Positions 1 to 9,853 are shown, counted from the first letter of the stretch. The stretch: 64,000 bases of DNA from Microbulbifer aggregans (GCF_020524005.1 NZ_JAIVKK010000006.1:1-64000); one strand, 5' to 3'. Numbers and translations: made by a program. The notes: a model not told the origin generated them from the sequence alone.

Positions 1-96
1 TTAGCAAGCGCTTTTCGCAGACTTTTTTTGCTCCGAAACCCTTATAAATCAAGGTGTTCCGAAGCTCTCGACCACCTCTCGGCGATCTCGATAAGG
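1..96 (-). other. Probable 5' leader of an rRNA operon (runs out of window)
   Basis: This stretch lies downstream, on the minus strand, of two strong tandem promoters, and no credible protein gene occupies it. In Pseudomonas the order anmK, M23 peptidase, tyrS is followed by a 16S rRNA gene in the direction of tyrS, and the same order is seen here. I infer that the leader of an rRNA operon starts near base 96 and continues leftward beyond base 1. The 16S gene itself is not in the window, so this rests on promoter quality and gene order. Confidence 0.55.
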
Positions 97-102
97 GCGC
101 GC

Positions 103-130
103 ATTATATCGAGCTCTTATCGCCTGACAA
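103..130 (-). promoter_or_regulatory. Strong sigma-70 promoter, proximal rRNA-type promoter
   Basis: On the minus strand a -35 box TTGTCA (125-130) and a perfect -10 box TATAAT (103-108) are separated by 16 bases. The -10 is followed by the GC-rich discriminator GCGCGCCC, a mark of stringently controlled stable-RNA promoters. The DNA upstream of the -35 is A/T rich (about 131-170), like an UP element. Transcription would start near base 96 and leave the window. Confidence 0.75.
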
Positions 131-223
131 GCTGTTTTTTGAATTTCTTTTTCAGGGAAAACCCTTTGAAAATCAACAACCTTTCTTGCCGCTCGCGCTG
201 TCTCTGCAGCAGCGAGGGCGCGA

Positions 224-252
224 ACTATACGGCCCCCACTATGGCGGCGCAA
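224..252 (-). promoter_or_regulatory. Second (distal) rRNA-type promoter
   Basis: A minus-strand -10 box TATAGT (224-229) sits 17 bases from a -35-like TTGCGC (247-252). It is again followed by a GC-rich discriminator (TCGCGCCC). It lies about 120 bases upstream of the stronger promoter, in the P1/P2 arrangement common for rRNA operons. It is directly downstream of tyrS. Confidence 0.55.
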
Positions 253-311
253 GCACTTTTATGACAAAACTGTAAAAAAGATTTTTTGCGCCGATCCGCC
301 CACATCAACGA

Positions 312-1619
312 TCAATTTGCGCGATAGAACAGGTGATACTTTTTCTTACCCAGGCGAACGATATAGAAACGGCCGTGCAGCGCTCGCTCCGCAGAAAAGA
401 CCGCGGAGGGATCGCCATTGCTCTCCATACCTACAGCATCACCATTTACCAGAACGGCATTGCGCCCAAGGGCGTCCTTAACCGGCTTACCCGACGGCGC
501 CATACCCGCATCCACCAAAAGCTGGATCAGGCTCTGGCCTTCAAAATCGGAAGGCAACTCAGAGCTTGGCAGCCCATCGAGACGCAGCTGCTCCAGGTCT
601 TCGGCCGAAAGCTCGCCAATATCACCAGAGAACATAGCCTGTGAAATTCGCTCAGCGGCAGCGAGACCTTCCTCACCATGTACCAGGCGGGTAACTTCCC
701 GCGCCAGAATCGCCTGCCCCTCTGGCTTGCCCGCACGCCCGTGGTCAGCGGCTTCAATCTGCTCGATCTCATCCACACTGATAAAGGTGAAATAACGCAG
801 GAACTTATATACATCCGCATCAGCGGTATTCAGCCAGAACTGATAGAAGGCATACGGCGAGGTACGCGCCGGGTCCAGCCAGATGGTGCCGCTTTCTGTT
901 TTACCGAACTTGGTGCCATCCGCTTTGGTGACCAAAGGCAACGTGAGACCGAAAACCTTGCCGCGGTGCTGGCGCCGGGTGAGATCCACACCACCGGTAA
1001 TATTGCCCCACTGGTCTGATCCACCGATCTGCAAAGTACAGTTGTGGCGCTTGTACAGCTCAGAGAAGTCCATGGACTGCAGCAGGATGTACGCAAATTC
1101 GGTAAAGGAGATACCTTCACCCTCGCGTTCAATCCGCTGCTTTACAGACTCTTTGTTGACCATATTGTTAACGGAAAAGTGCTTACCCACATCCCGCAGG
1201 AAGTCGAGCACATTCAGGTCTTTGGTCCAGTCCAGGTTGTTGACAACGACGGCGCCGTTTTCGCTCGCCTCAAAGTCGACAAAGGCGCTGACCTGCTGTT
1301 TGATCTTCTCCACCCAATTCGACACCACATCCGGTGTATTGAGTGAGCGCTCCTGCGCCTTGAAGGAAGGGTCGCCAATCAGGCCGGTTGCGCCGCCAAC
1401 TAGCGCAATTGGTTTATGTCCTGCCGCCTGAAACCTCTTGAGGGTCAGCAGCGGGACTAGACTGCCTATGTGAAGGGAATCTGCAGTGGGATCAAAGCCG
1501 CAATAGAGGGTGCGACTCTCACCTGCCAGGTGCTGTTCCAGTTCGCCGTCACCGGTGGCCTGATTGACCAGCCCGCGGCGCGTGAGATCTTCCAGCAGTG
1601 TCGCATCCACTCTGGCCAT
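312..1619 (-). CDS. tyrS: Tyrosyl-tRNA synthetase
   Basis: This class I aminoacyl-tRNA synthetase charges tRNA-Tyr with tyrosine in the cytoplasm. The 435-residue protein has the expected length. It has the HIGH-type motif HIGS near residue 50, the KFGKT form of the KMSKS loop near residue 240, and an S4-like RNA-binding domain over the last 60 residues or so. The start is supported by the Shine-Dalgarno AAGGGG six bases upstream of ATG. It is divergent from the M23 peptidase gene and is followed by the putative rRNA promoters, as in Pseudomonas. No clear intrinsic terminator is visible between tyrS and those promoters, so some readthrough is possible. Confidence 0.97.
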   Translation of the reverse strand: MARVDATLLEDLTRRGLVNQATGDGELEQHLAGESRTLYCGFDPTADSLHIGSLVPLLTLKRFQAAGHKPIALVGGATGLIGDPSFKAQERSLNTPDVVSNWVEKIKQQVSAFVDFEASENGAVVVNNLDWTKDLNVLDFLRDVGKHFSVNNMVNKESVKQRIEREGEGISFTEFAYILLQSMDFSELYKRHNCTLQIGGSDQWGNITGGVDLTRRQHRGKVFGLTLPLVTKADGTKFGKTESGTIWLDPARTSPYAFYQFWLNTADADVYKFLRYFTFISVDEIEQIEAADHGRAGKPEGQAILAREVTRLVHGEEGLAAAERISQAMFSGDIGELSAEDLEQLRLDGLPSSELPSDFEGQSLIQLLVDAGMAPSGKPVKDALGRNAVLVNGDAVGMESNGDPSAVFSAERALHGRFYIVRLGKKKYHLFYRAN

Positions 1620-1943
1620 TGTATCCCCTTGCGGTAAATTCAGATGTGCTTAAAGGAACCGGTCGTCCCGGAGGCGAACGGCAAAAAATCGGGCTGCAAA
1701 TGTACCGAATCCAGCGGTAAATACAAGCACACACCAGTGCTTGCGCCCGCGGGCCGGCCAAGCCCAGTAAAGCATGGAATCACGACCGAGCAAGGAACCG
1801 AATCATGGACAGACAGGTCAATTACCTCGTGAACCACGGCGGGATTTTTGTTATAAAGTCGCTTTGGTGTTCGTTTTTTAGGCACACATTTTGCCTGAAC
1901 CCTGTAACTTTTTCCGTTTCTGTCAGCACTACCTGTTAAGACC
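1620..1943. other. Divergent intergenic region between tyrS and the M23 peptidase gene
   Basis: This is a 324-base spacer that must carry promoters for both flanking genes. Short open frames here have no protein-like character. I could not pick a confident -35/-10 pair for either direction. The half nearest the peptidase gene is AT-richer (1840-1925). Confidence 0.4.
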
Positions 1944-3314
1944 ATGCAAGAACAACGCAACAACCCGCGCCTGCTGGGCGCCCTGGGCAGGCACTTTCCG
2001 CGCACTCACGCTCTGGCGGCTGGCGCCGCCAGCTTTGCGCTGGCGCTGACACTCTTCATATCGCCACCAGAGGTGGAAGCGAAGCGCACAAGCCTGCAGG
2101 TATCACTGAGCCTGCCCGAAACCGCCCTCGCAGAGCCCGTGGCAGCGGTCGAAAGCGCCTCCCAGGAAGCAGCAATCGACAGCGGCATGCGCACTATTGA
2201 AGAGAAGGTGCGCAACGGCGATACGCTCTCCGACATATTCCAGCGCGCCGGTGTCAGCAGCGCCGACATGTACCAGCTGCTGGGCAGCGGTAAAGAAGCC
2301 AAGCAACTGGCAAAACTGGCTCCGGGCGAAGAGCTGACCTTCCAGGTGGACAGCGACGGCAACCTTCAGAGCCTGGAGTTGCACCGGGACCGCCTCAGCA
2401 AGGTTGAGTTCAGCCGGGAAAATTCCGACGAATACAAATATGCGCTCCATCAGCGGGAGCCGGACAGCTATTCAGCTTTCCGCCAGGCAGAAATCGAGAA
2501 CTCCCTGTTCGTCGACGGCAGCAAAGCCGGCCTCAGTAACAACCTGATTATGGAAATGGCCGATATCTTCGGCTCCGATATCGACTTTGCACTGGATATA
2601 CGCAAGGGCGACAAATTCAGTGTTATTTTCCACGAAGAATTTCTCGACGGTGAGAAAATCGGTAATGGCCCGATTCAGGCGGTGACATTCACCAACCAGG
2701 GAAAAACCTTCAGCGCGGTTCGCTATACCGACACCAATGGCGATACCAACTTCTACACGCCGGACGGCAGAAGTATGCGCAAGGCGTTTATTCGTACACC
2801 TGTGGATATCGGTCGTATCAGTTCCCACTTCAACCCACGTCGCTTGCACCCGATTTTCAAGACACGACGCCCGCACAACGGTACGGACTATGCGGCCCCT
2901 CGTGGAACACCGGTCTACTCCGCCGGCGATGGCAAGGTCGTTAAGGCGGGCTATAGCAAGGCAAACGGCAACTACGTATTCGTTCAGCATGGCGAACGCT
3001 ATCTCACCCGCTACCTGCACTTGCACAAGCGCCTGGTATCCCGGGGTCAACGCGTAAAACAGCGCCAGGCCATCGGTACCGTCGGCTCTACCGGATACGC
3101 AACCGGGCCACACCTGCACTATGAGTTCCTGGTGGACGGACATCATCGCAACCCGGCCACCATCGTGCGCAAGCTGCCCAAAGCCAAATCCATCCCCTCT
3201 GCCGAGATGGAGCGCTTCCTCGCCCAGACCCAGCCGGTTATGGCGCAACTGGAACGCTTCGAGCAACCCGCTCTGGCTCAGCAGAACACCGAGCAGGCCG
3301 ACACCGTAAACTGA
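1944..3314 (+). CDS. M23 family metallopeptidase, MepM-like murein hydrolase
   Basis: A predicted periplasmic, membrane-anchored peptidoglycan endopeptidase of 456 residues. A hydrophobic segment at about residues 24-45 is an uncleaved signal anchor. An OapA/LysM-like region follows (NGDTLSDIFQRAG, about 90-130). The C-terminal LytM domain (about 300-410) carries the zinc motifs HNGTDYAAPRGTPV and HLHYEF. The family cleaves stem-peptide cross-links. Its stop codon abuts the ATG of anmK (no gap), so the two are probably co-transcribed and both concern cell-wall turnover. The exact bond cut cannot be told from sequence. Confidence 0.93.
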   Translation: MQEQRNNPRLLGALGRHFPRTHALAAGAASFALALTLFISPPEVEAKRTSLQVSLSLPETALAEPVAAVESASQEAAIDSGMRTIEEKVRNGDTLSDIFQRAGVSSADMYQLLGSGKEAKQLAKLAPGEELTFQVDSDGNLQSLELHRDRLSKVEFSRENSDEYKYALHQREPDSYSAFRQAEIENSLFVDGSKAGLSNNLIMEMADIFGSDIDFALDIRKGDKFSVIFHEEFLDGEKIGNGPIQAVTFTNQGKTFSAVRYTDTNGDTNFYTPDGRSMRKAFIRTPVDIGRISSHFNPRRLHPIFKTRRPHNGTDYAAPRGTPVYSAGDGKVVKAGYSKANGNYVFVQHGERYLTRYLHLHKRLVSRGQRVKQRQAIGTVGSTGYATGPHLHYEFLVDGHHRNPATIVRKLPKAKSIPSAEMERFLAQTQPVMAQLERFEQPALAQQNTEQADTVN

Positions 3315-4436
3315 ATGACAGAGCTTTATATTGGCCTGATGTCCGGCACCAGCGTCGATTGTATCGACGCGGTGCTGGTTGAGTTCTCCTCCCTGGAGTC
3401 TCCAGCACCTTCGCCTGCCCTGCGCACAGTCGCCGCAATCGGCCACCCCATTAATACTGAAACCCGTGATGCCATCCTGGCTCTCTGCGCTCCCGGGCCT
3501 TCCGAGCTGGATCGCAGTGGACAGCTGGACCGGCAACTGGGCATTCAGTTCGCAGAAGCAGCCCTGGCGGTGCTCAAGGAAGCCAACGTTGCCCCCGGTG
3601 ACGTGACGGCCATCGGTAGCCATGGCCAGACTGTACGTCATCGCCCTCCCGGCTCTGTTTCCATGCCATTTACCCTGCAGATCGGTGACCCCAACACGAT
3701 CGCGGCGCAGACCGGTATCACTACCGTGGCGGATTTCCGCCGCCGCGATATGGCGCTGGGCGGGCAAGGCGCACCGCTGATGCCCGCCTTTCACAACGCG
3801 ATCTTCCGCACCCAGCAGGATCGGGCGGTAGTCAATATTGGCGGCATGGCGAACATCACAGAGCTGGCCGCAGACGGAGCGATTCGCGGATATGACACCG
3901 GCCCGGGCAATGCGCTGCTGGACTACTGGGTAAAGCTCCACCTGGGCAAGGCCTATGATGCCGACGGTCTCTGGGCCGCCAGTGGGAGCGCTCACCCGGA
4001 ACTGCTCAATCGCCTGCTCTCCGACCAATTCTTCGCTACCCCTCCCCCAAAGAGCACCGGGCGGGAAGCCTTCAATCCAAGCTGGCTGGAGCGGGCCTCC
4101 GCCGGTCTGGAGGTCGCACCCGCCGACGTACAGGCAACCCTGGCTGAGGTCACCGCAGCCAGTATCGCCAATGGGATACATGAGTTCTCCGCCGGCGGCG
4201 AGCTGCTTGTGTGTGGTGGCGGCGCGCGTAACAAAGATCTGATGGCGCGGCTACAGCGGCGGTTACCTACCTGGTCGGTAGCGCCAACGGATCAGTATGG
4301 TCTGGATGCGGACTGGGTGGAGGGTGCCGGATTCGCCTGGCTGGCCCGCCAGACCCTGCTGGGCTTGCCCGGGAACTGTCCTGCTGTCACTGGTGCGGAA
4401 AAGTCTACAATCCTCGGGGCCATCTACCCCGCCTGA
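3315..4436 (+). CDS. anmK: Anhydro-N-acetylmuramic acid kinase
   Basis: This enzyme phosphorylates and opens 1,6-anhydro-MurNAc released during peptidoglycan recycling, giving MurNAc-6-phosphate. The 373-residue protein starts with GLMSGTSVDCIDAVL, the family's N-terminal ATPase signature. It carries GSHGQTVRH, the VNIGGMANITEL stretch and a C-terminal VCGGGARN motif, all typical. It starts immediately after the stop of the M23 peptidase gene, which suggests translational coupling. The downstream neighbour erpA is convergent. Confidence 0.97.
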   Translation: MTELYIGLMSGTSVDCIDAVLVEFSSLESPAPSPALRTVAAIGHPINTETRDAILALCAPGPSELDRSGQLDRQLGIQFAEAALAVLKEANVAPGDVTAIGSHGQTVRHRPPGSVSMPFTLQIGDPNTIAAQTGITTVADFRRRDMALGGQGAPLMPAFHNAIFRTQQDRAVVNIGGMANITELAADGAIRGYDTGPGNALLDYWVKLHLGKAYDADGLWAASGSAHPELLNRLLSDQFFATPPPKSTGREAFNPSWLERASAGLEVAPADVQATLAEVTAASIANGIHEFSAGGELLVCGGGARNKDLMARLQRRLPTWSVAPTDQYGLDADWVEGAGFAWLARQTLLGLPGNCPAVTGAEKSTILGAIYPA

Positions 4437-4553
4437 AACCGCTGCACCGGCAGACAAGCTTCGCCCACGGCCAAGCCGCTCGGCCTAACACAGCAAAGTA
4501 TCTACAACAGGGAAGAAATGGATACGGCCTGACGGGACATCAGACCGGGGACT

Positions 4554-4907
4554 TCAGATAGAGAAGGACGAACCACACCCACAGGTGGAGGAGGCGTTAG
4601 GATTCTGCACCACAAAGCGGGAACCAGACAGCCCTTCTTCATAGTCGACACTTGCACCCACCAGGTACGGGTAACTCATGGCGTCGACGAGAACCTGGAT
4701 CCCCTCTTTTTCGATGATCGCATCATCCTCAGCGACCAGCTCGTCAAAGGTAAAACCGTACTGGAAACCGGAGCAGCCGCCACCGGTTACGAAAACACGC
4801 AGTTTCAGATCCGGGTTGCCTTCCTCTTCCAGCAGTCCCTTCACCTTGGCAACGGCCTTTTCAGTAACCTGAAGCGGGTCGGGAGAAAAGGAAACAGCTT
4901 CTGACAT
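4554..4907 (-). CDS. erpA: Iron-sulfur cluster insertion protein ErpA
   Basis: An A-type carrier that hands Fe-S clusters to target enzymes, including those of isoprenoid synthesis. At 117 residues it has the family length. The three conserved cysteines are present: GGGCSGFQY near residue 45 and the C-terminal CGCGSSF. In known gammaproteobacteria erpA is essential for aerobic growth and often controlled by IscR. I could not identify a convincing IscR site in the upstream 177 bases. It lies between anmK and the bactofilin gene, the usual order. Confidence 0.96.
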   Translation of the reverse strand: MSEAVSFSPDPLQVTEKAVAKVKGLLEEEGNPDLKLRVFVTGGGCSGFQYGFTFDELVAEDDAIIEKEGIQVLVDAMSYPYLVGASVDYEEGLSGSRFVVQNPNASSTCGCGSSFSI

Positions 4908-5084
4908 AATGACTCTCGATACCTATCATGATTCCGCCCCTTGAAAACCAGCAAAGTAAACTCCGTACTTTATCAGCCGGCACGGGCCGGAAAGCGGGCG
5001 AATGCGCGCATTATGGGTAAAACCCAGCAAACAGGTCAAGTATTGCCCGGTTTAGCCTGCGGCACCAGCCCACATCAGGCAGGA

Positions 5085-5495
5085 TTACTCGGCGTCGGCA
5101 GCGGTTTCTTCTGAAAAGCCGAGCATACGGGGTTCGCTGGTGGTATCGACTTCGACATTGGATACCAGGGAACCGTTCACCTGCGCGCCCTTGACCATCT
5201 CAATCAGCTTGTAGTGAACGTTGCCTTCAACCATGGCTTTGGATGCCAGCTCGAGGTGCCCACTGGCGTGTACGTCGCCTTTGACATTGCCGTTAACCAC
5301 CACATTCGGCACACGAATTTCACCCTCGATAACACCGCCGTCAACGATCTGCAGACGCGCATCGCTGTCACTGTGGGCGCTGACGTTACCATTGACCCGA
5401 CCTTCGACAACCAGGTTACCGCGGAAATGCAGGTCGCCAGTTACTTCAGTATGACGAGCGATCAGAGTCGTATTGTTGCCACCGGTGTTAGCCAT
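5085..5495 (-). CDS. Bactofilin family cytoskeletal protein
   Basis: A polymer-forming protein of about 136 residues. It is dominated by the short beta-helical repeats typical of bactofilins (GDLHFRGNLVVEGRVNGNV... and so on). Bactofilins form membrane-associated filaments that place cell-wall enzymes or other partners. The start is given at the ATG encoding MANTGG; an alternative ATG eight codons upstream (5519) would add a Lys-rich leader. It lies between the coiled-coil membrane protein gene and erpA, both on the same strand, so it may form a unit with the former. Confidence 0.88.
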   Translation of the reverse strand: MANTGGNNTTLIARHTEVTGDLHFRGNLVVEGRVNGNVSAHSDSDARLQIVDGGVIEGEIRVPNVVVNGNVKGDVHASGHLELASKAMVEGNVHYKLIEMVKGAQVNGSLVSNVEVDTTSEPRMLGFSEETAADAE

Positions 5496-5571
5496 AGTTT
5501 TCTCTTTTTTCTTCAACATAATTCAACCGAAACCTCTTGAATTGAGTGGGGCCTACGCAGTCCCGAAACCC

Positions 5572-6315
5572 TCAGGTCTTCTGCACCAGCCAGCCGTAAC
5601 GCTGGTCGATGCTGAACCCTTTGCTCTTGCTGGACTTGAGAGACAGCTCCACACCTTCGGGTTCAAACCCTTCCGGCAACTGCAACTCACCCTCAATGTT
5701 CTGGAAATATTTGAACCGCAACGGAATGGACACACTTTCCACCTGAGAGGAAAGATCGGAAAGCGCGTAGCGCTGCTCCGCTCCATTCAGCTGACCAAAA
5801 ATGGTGAAGCGCACCGCGCCGGTCACCACCTGGTGACGAGCCGCAGACTGCTGCACCAGCAACTTGTACTGGTATCGGCCGGGCGTCCCGGCCTCGGAAA
5901 TACTGAAGCGGCCGATTGATACACCGTCACTGCCTTCGTTCGGCGCCATAATGCCGCGGTAGAAGGAAATTTCCTTGTTCAACTCGGCAATTTTGTTGTC
6001 TTTCGCGATCAATTCCGCACGGACGGACTCACTGGCCTGCTCGCTGATCGTGACCGATTGCTCGGCAGAAGCAGCCCGGACACGCAGGGTCTCGATCTCA
6101 TCCTGCAACGCCTGCAACTGCTTTTCCGCCTGTTCGTGCTGGCGGGTTTTCTGGTCCAAACCCTTGCGGAGCTGGTATTGCCCCGCGAAATAGGCACCCG
6201 CTGTTGTCGAGAGCACCAGCAGGCTCACTCCCAGCACCGAGAACACCCCCTGAAAGGGGCGGTGCGGGACCACCTTCATCCGATACTGTTTACTGCCTTT
6301 AACTTTGCGTGCCAT
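5572..6315 (-). CDS. Inner-membrane coiled-coil protein, DUF6776-like
   Basis: A 247-residue protein of unknown function. A basic N-terminus (MARKVKGSKQYRMK) is followed by one membrane helix at about residues 25-47 and then a coiled coil (about 52-118). A C-terminal beta-rich domain ends in SIDQRYGWLVQKT. This resembles a family often found between argC and bactofilin/erpA. The gene order and single-pass topology suggest a periplasmic scaffold working with the bactofilin, but that is inference. Confidence 0.7.
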   Translation of the reverse strand: MARKVKGSKQYRMKVVPHRPFQGVFSVLGVSLLVLSTTAGAYFAGQYQLRKGLDQKTRQHEQAEKQLQALQDEIETLRVRAASAEQSVTISEQASESVRAELIAKDNKIAELNKEISFYRGIMAPNEGSDGVSIGRFSISEAGTPGRYQYKLLVQQSAARHQVVTGAVRFTIFGQLNGAEQRYALSDLSSQVESVSIPLRFKYFQNIEGELQLPEGFEPEGVELSLKSSKSKGFSIDQRYGWLVQKT

Positions 6316-6359
6316 GGACTCTGCTGTCGTCTATTTTGTTTTTCTGAACCTGCCCGATT

Positions 6360-7403
6360 TTAAGGCAGCAAGGCTGGGCTCTCTAGCCCTTGGTTCTCAT
6401 TTAAGCCGAACATGATATTCATGTTCTGTACGGCCTGCGCCGAAGCGCCCTTAGCCAGGTTATCAATGACCGACAGGACCACTACGGTATCGCGGTTTTG
6501 AGGGCGTAATACTGCAATCCGGCACATGTTGGTACCACGGACGCTGCGGGTCTGCGGGTGACTGCCCGCCGGCATAACATCCACAAATGGCTCATTCGCG
6601 TAGCGCTGTTCAAACAGCTGCTGCAAAGCCTCCTGGCTGACATCGCTTTTCAGCGTCGAATACAGGGTCGCGTGAATACCGCGAACCATCGGCAACAGAT
6701 GTGGCACAAAGGTCATCTGCACATCACCGCCATTTACCAGGCCCAATCCCTGCTCAATTTCCGGCAAGTGACGGTGCCCGCCCGCGGCATAGGCGCGGAA
6801 GCTGTCATTGTTCTCGGCAAATAGCAGATCGGTTTTGCCCTGGCGACCGGCGCCACTGGCGCCACTGGCGGCGTTGGCAATCAGGCTCGCGGGATCGATT
6901 ACGCCAGCTTCCAGAAGCGGGATAAATCCCAACTGAATTGCCGTAGGGTAGCAACCCGGACAGGCCAGTAACTGTGCACCGGCAATCTGCTCACGGTTAA
7001 CCTCTGGCAGACCGTACACCGCCTCCCGGGCGAGCTCCGGGCAGGCGTGCTCCTGTGCATACCATTTTTCCCAGGTGGGGATATCCTTGATGCGAAAATC
7101 CGCAGAGAGGTCAATGACACGCACACCGCGACCAATCAGTTCCGGCACCTGCGCCTGTGCTACTCCGTGGGGCGTAGCGAAAAACACCACATCGCACTCT
7201 GCCAACTGTGCCACGTCCGGCACACTGAACTTGAGGTCATAGTGACCGCGCAGGCTGGGGAAGAGTTCCGAGACGCCAGTTCCCGCCTCCGCTCGTGAGG
7301 TAATCGCGGTGACCTCCACGTTCGAATGCCCGGCAAACAGGCGCAACAACTCGACCCCGGTATATCCGGTTCCACCTACAATTGCTGCCTTGATCACACT
7401 CAC
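6360..7403 (-). CDS. argC: N-acetyl-gamma-glutamyl-phosphate reductase
   Basis: The third step of arginine biosynthesis: NADPH-dependent reduction of N-acetylglutamyl phosphate to the semialdehyde. The 347-residue protein has the N-terminal nucleotide-binding motif [13 protein letters not shown]. The catalytic cysteine lies in [10 protein letters not shown] near residue 150, and the conserved [10 protein letters not shown] follows. Length is normal for the family. It is divergent from the ClC channel gene and reads towards the coiled-coil and bactofilin genes. Confidence 0.96.
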   Translation of the reverse strand: MSVIKAAIVGGTGYTGVELLRLFAGHSNVEVTAITSRAEAGTGVSELFPSLRGHYDLKFSVPDVAQLAECDVVFFATPHGVAQAQVPELIGRGVRVIDLSADFRIKDIPTWEKWYAQEHACPELAREAVYGLPEVNREQIAGAQLLACPGCYPTAIQLGFIPLLEAGVIDPASLIANAASGASGAGRQGKTDLLFAENNDSFRAYAAGGHRHLPEIEQGLGLVNGGDVQMTFVPHLLPMVRGIHATLYSTLKSDVSQEALQQLFEQRYANEPFVDVMPAGSHPQTRSVRGTNMCRIAVLRPQNRDTVVVLSVIDNLAKGASAQAVQNMNIMFGLNENQGLESPALLP

Positions 7404-7544
7404 GCTTACTCCTCGCTATCCATTCCATTCCGCGATTTATCGGCCCCTGCGGCCATCCGGACTCGCCCATGCCAATCCGGCGGGTGAGCCCTGTATACTG
7501 AACCGAGCACTCTACCACAAGCCACCAGATAACAAGGACTTAGT

Positions 7545-9398
7545 GTGCCTCGCTCCCCCCGATTCCGAGCCATTTTGCGGAATCCTTTTAAACCAAATCT
7601 GGGCAAACGGAACCAGGGTCGTTACTTCGATCGCTTGCAACTGCAGCTTTCCGCACAGCAGGCCTTGCCGCTGCTCGTGTTCCTGGCACTGCTCATTGGT
7701 ATCTGTGCCGGGATAGTCGTCATTCTGTTCCGCCAGCTCAGTGAAGGCCCGGCCATCCTCTACCTGCCGCGCCTGGAGGATTTTGAATCCCTGACGCCCG
7801 AGTGGCGATTTGCACTGCCCCTTGGTGGCGCCCTGCTGCTCGGCCTCCTGTTTCAATGGATTGCCCCCTCCGGTCGCCCAACTGGCGTTGTCCACGTGCT
7901 CGACCGGTTGCACAACCACCAGGCCAGGATGCCCATCAAAAATGCGATCCTGCAGTTTTTCGGAGCCAGCCTGGCGCTACTGAGCGGCCAGTCCATCGGC
8001 CGCGAAGGTCCCGCCGTCCACCTGGGTGCCGCCAGCGGGAGCTGGATTACCCAGCGTCTGCGCCTGCCCCACAACTCCGGTCGCACCATGCTCGGCTGCG
8101 GGGTTGCGGCAGCCATTGCGGCCTCCTTCAACACGCCGCTGGCCGGGGTGATCTTTGCCATGGAAGTGGTGATGATGGAGTACACGGTTGCCGGCTTCCT
8201 GCCAGTGATTATCGCCGCGGTCAGTGGAAGCGCTGCGACGCGCCTTGCCTTCGGCCACCAGGCGGCATTCAGTGTGCCAGCCATTCAGATGGAATCACTG
8301 GCTGAACTGCCCATCCTGTTTGTTTGCGCGCTAATGATCGGCGCACTGGCTTCGGTATTTATCGTCAGCCAGCGCCGTCTCGCCCCCCTGCAACAGAAGC
8401 ACTCACCCCTGCTACGTTTTGGCATCGTCGGCCTGGTGACCGGCGGCCTGGCCATCTACGTGCCCGAGATCATGGGTGCCGGCTACGACACCCTGGAACT
8501 GGCCATGCTCGGGCAACTGGGGTTGACCGCGCTCACCAGTATCGTGATCGCCAAACTGCTCGCTACCGCCGTTGCCACCGGACTCGGAATTCCCGGCGGG
8601 GTGATCGGCCCCGGCCTGATTCTCGGCGCCTGTATCGGTGGTGGCGCAGGGCACATCGCCAATCACTGGCTCGGTATCAGTAGTGTCAGCCCCGGCCTTT
8701 ACGCCATGGTCGGTATGGCGGCGATGATGGGCGCGCTATTGAACGCGCCTCTGGCCGCACTGCTGACCATTCTTGAGCTGACCTACAACCCCAACGTACT
8801 CTTTCCGGCGATGATGACCATCGTTGTAGCGACCCTTGCCAGCCGCCAGATATTTTCCACCGAGGGCATTTACCAGGAATCCCTGCGCGCACTGGGTAAA
8901 AGCGGCACGCCAAGTTGGCGCGCCCAGATGCTGAGCCGGGTCGGTGTCGCCAGTGTCATGGAAAAAGCGATCGCGGTGGCGCCACAAAAGCTCGACGAAG
9001 CCCAGGCCGAGCGGCTGATCGAACAGCAACCGACGTGGCTACTGGTGGGCGGGGATGAAAAACCGCAGATGTTGCGCACGGCGGACCTCGCCAGCTTCCT
9101 GCAACGCCCGCGAGAGGACGGGGATACTGAAGACGGCGAAAGACAGGCACGCAAGAAAGACAGGAAACAAGGGGAGGCGGAAAAAATCGATCTATTGCGC
9201 CTTCCCGGAGAGCGGCTGGAACTGGTTCCACTCAGCTGGCGCGCGACCCTGCTGGAGGCCCAGCAGCTGCTGGAAAGCTCCGGGGCCGGTGCGCTGTATA
9301 TCGGCCGCGACTACGACCAGGGCAACCCGGGTGTACTGGACAGCGATGTGGCGGGTATCATCCTGCCTCAACACATAGAACGTTATTATCGACAATAA
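7545..9398 (+). CDS. ClC-family chloride channel/transporter
   Basis: A 617-residue polytopic membrane protein. It has the ClC signatures GREGPAVHLGA (gating glutamate, about residue 155), FNTPLAGVIFAMEV and GIPGGVIGPGLILGA. A cytoplasmic C-terminal domain of about 170 residues after the last helix looks CBS-like and holds a charged linker (EDGDTEDGERQARKKDRKQ). Bacterial members are chloride/proton antiporters or fluoride exporters; the motifs fit the chloride type. The start is GTG. hemJ follows 20 bases downstream. Confidence 0.9.
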   Translation: MPRSPRFRAILRNPFKPNLGKRNQGRYFDRLQLQLSAQQALPLLVFLALLIGICAGIVVILFRQLSEGPAILYLPRLEDFESLTPEWRFALPLGGALLLGLLFQWIAPSGRPTGVVHVLDRLHNHQARMPIKNAILQFFGASLALLSGQSIGREGPAVHLGAASGSWITQRLRLPHNSGRTMLGCGVAAAIAASFNTPLAGVIFAMEVVMMEYTVAGFLPVIIAAVSGSAATRLAFGHQAAFSVPAIQMESLAELPILFVCALMIGALASVFIVSQRRLAPLQQKHSPLLRFGIVGLVTGGLAIYVPEIMGAGYDTLELAMLGQLGLTALTSIVIAKLLATAVATGLGIPGGVIGPGLILGACIGGGAGHIANHWLGISSVSPGLYAMVGMAAMMGALLNAPLAALLTILELTYNPNVLFPAMMTIVVATLASRQIFSTEGIYQESLRALGKSGTPSWRAQMLSRVGVASVMEKAIAVAPQKLDEAQAERLIEQQPTWLLVGGDEKPQMLRTADLASFLQRPREDGDTEDGERQARKKDRKQGEAEKIDLLRLPGERLELVPLSWRATLLEAQQLLESSGAGALYIGRDYDQGNPGVLDSDVAGIILPQHIERYYRQ

Positions 9399-9418
9399 CT
9401 CCTAAATAAGGACGTCGT

Positions 9419-9853
9419 ATGCTCTGGGTCAAAGCTTTCCACATTATTTCCATGGTCTGCTGGTTCGCAGCCCTGTTTTATCTGCCGCGCCTGTTTGTCT
9501 ATCACGTGGACGCCACCGACGCGCTCAGCAAGGATCGCTTCTGCATTATGGAGCGGCGCCTGTACCGCGGCATTGCCATACCCTCCATGGTCGCCACCAT
9601 TGTGTTCGGCCTGTGGCTGATTCACATCGGCGCTTCCTACAATCCGGACTACTTTAAAACCGCGGGCTGGCTGCATGCGAAGCTGGCCCTCGTGGTACTG
9701 CTGATCGGCTACCACCATATCTGCGGCGCCTACGTGAAAAAGTTCGCCAAGGGCACCATCACCAAAAGCGGGCGCTTTTTCCGCGTGTTCAATGAGCTGC
9801 CGGTACTTGCGCTGATTGCGATTGTTATTCTCGCGGTGGTCAAACCTTTCTGA
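9419..9853 (+). CDS. hemJ: Protoporphyrinogen IX oxidase HemJ
   Basis: A 144-residue integral membrane protein with four helices, of the UPF0093/HemJ family. This family oxidises protoporphyrinogen IX to protoporphyrin IX late in heme synthesis. The conserved histidine in WVKAFHIISMVCWFA and the RLYRGIAIPSM segment are visible. A good ribosome-binding site (AAGGA) precedes the ATG. It lies close behind the ClC gene and near hemL and hemB, which supports a heme role. Confidence 0.9.
   Translation: MLWVKAFHIISMVCWFAALFYLPRLFVYHVDATDALSKDRFCIMERRLYRGIAIPSMVATIVFGLWLIHIGASYNPDYFKTAGWLHAKLALVVLLIGYHHICGAYVKKFAKGTITKSGRFFRVFNELPVLALIAIVILAVVKPF

Noticed and set aside
1640..2005. 121-codon open frame upstream of tyrS
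   Set aside because: Lies across a promoter spacer and the start of the M23 gene; not protein-like.
2472..4181. 569-codon open frame on the minus strand
   Set aside because: It lies opposite the M23 peptidase and anmK genes, whose proteins have clear motifs; its own translation has no recognisable pattern.
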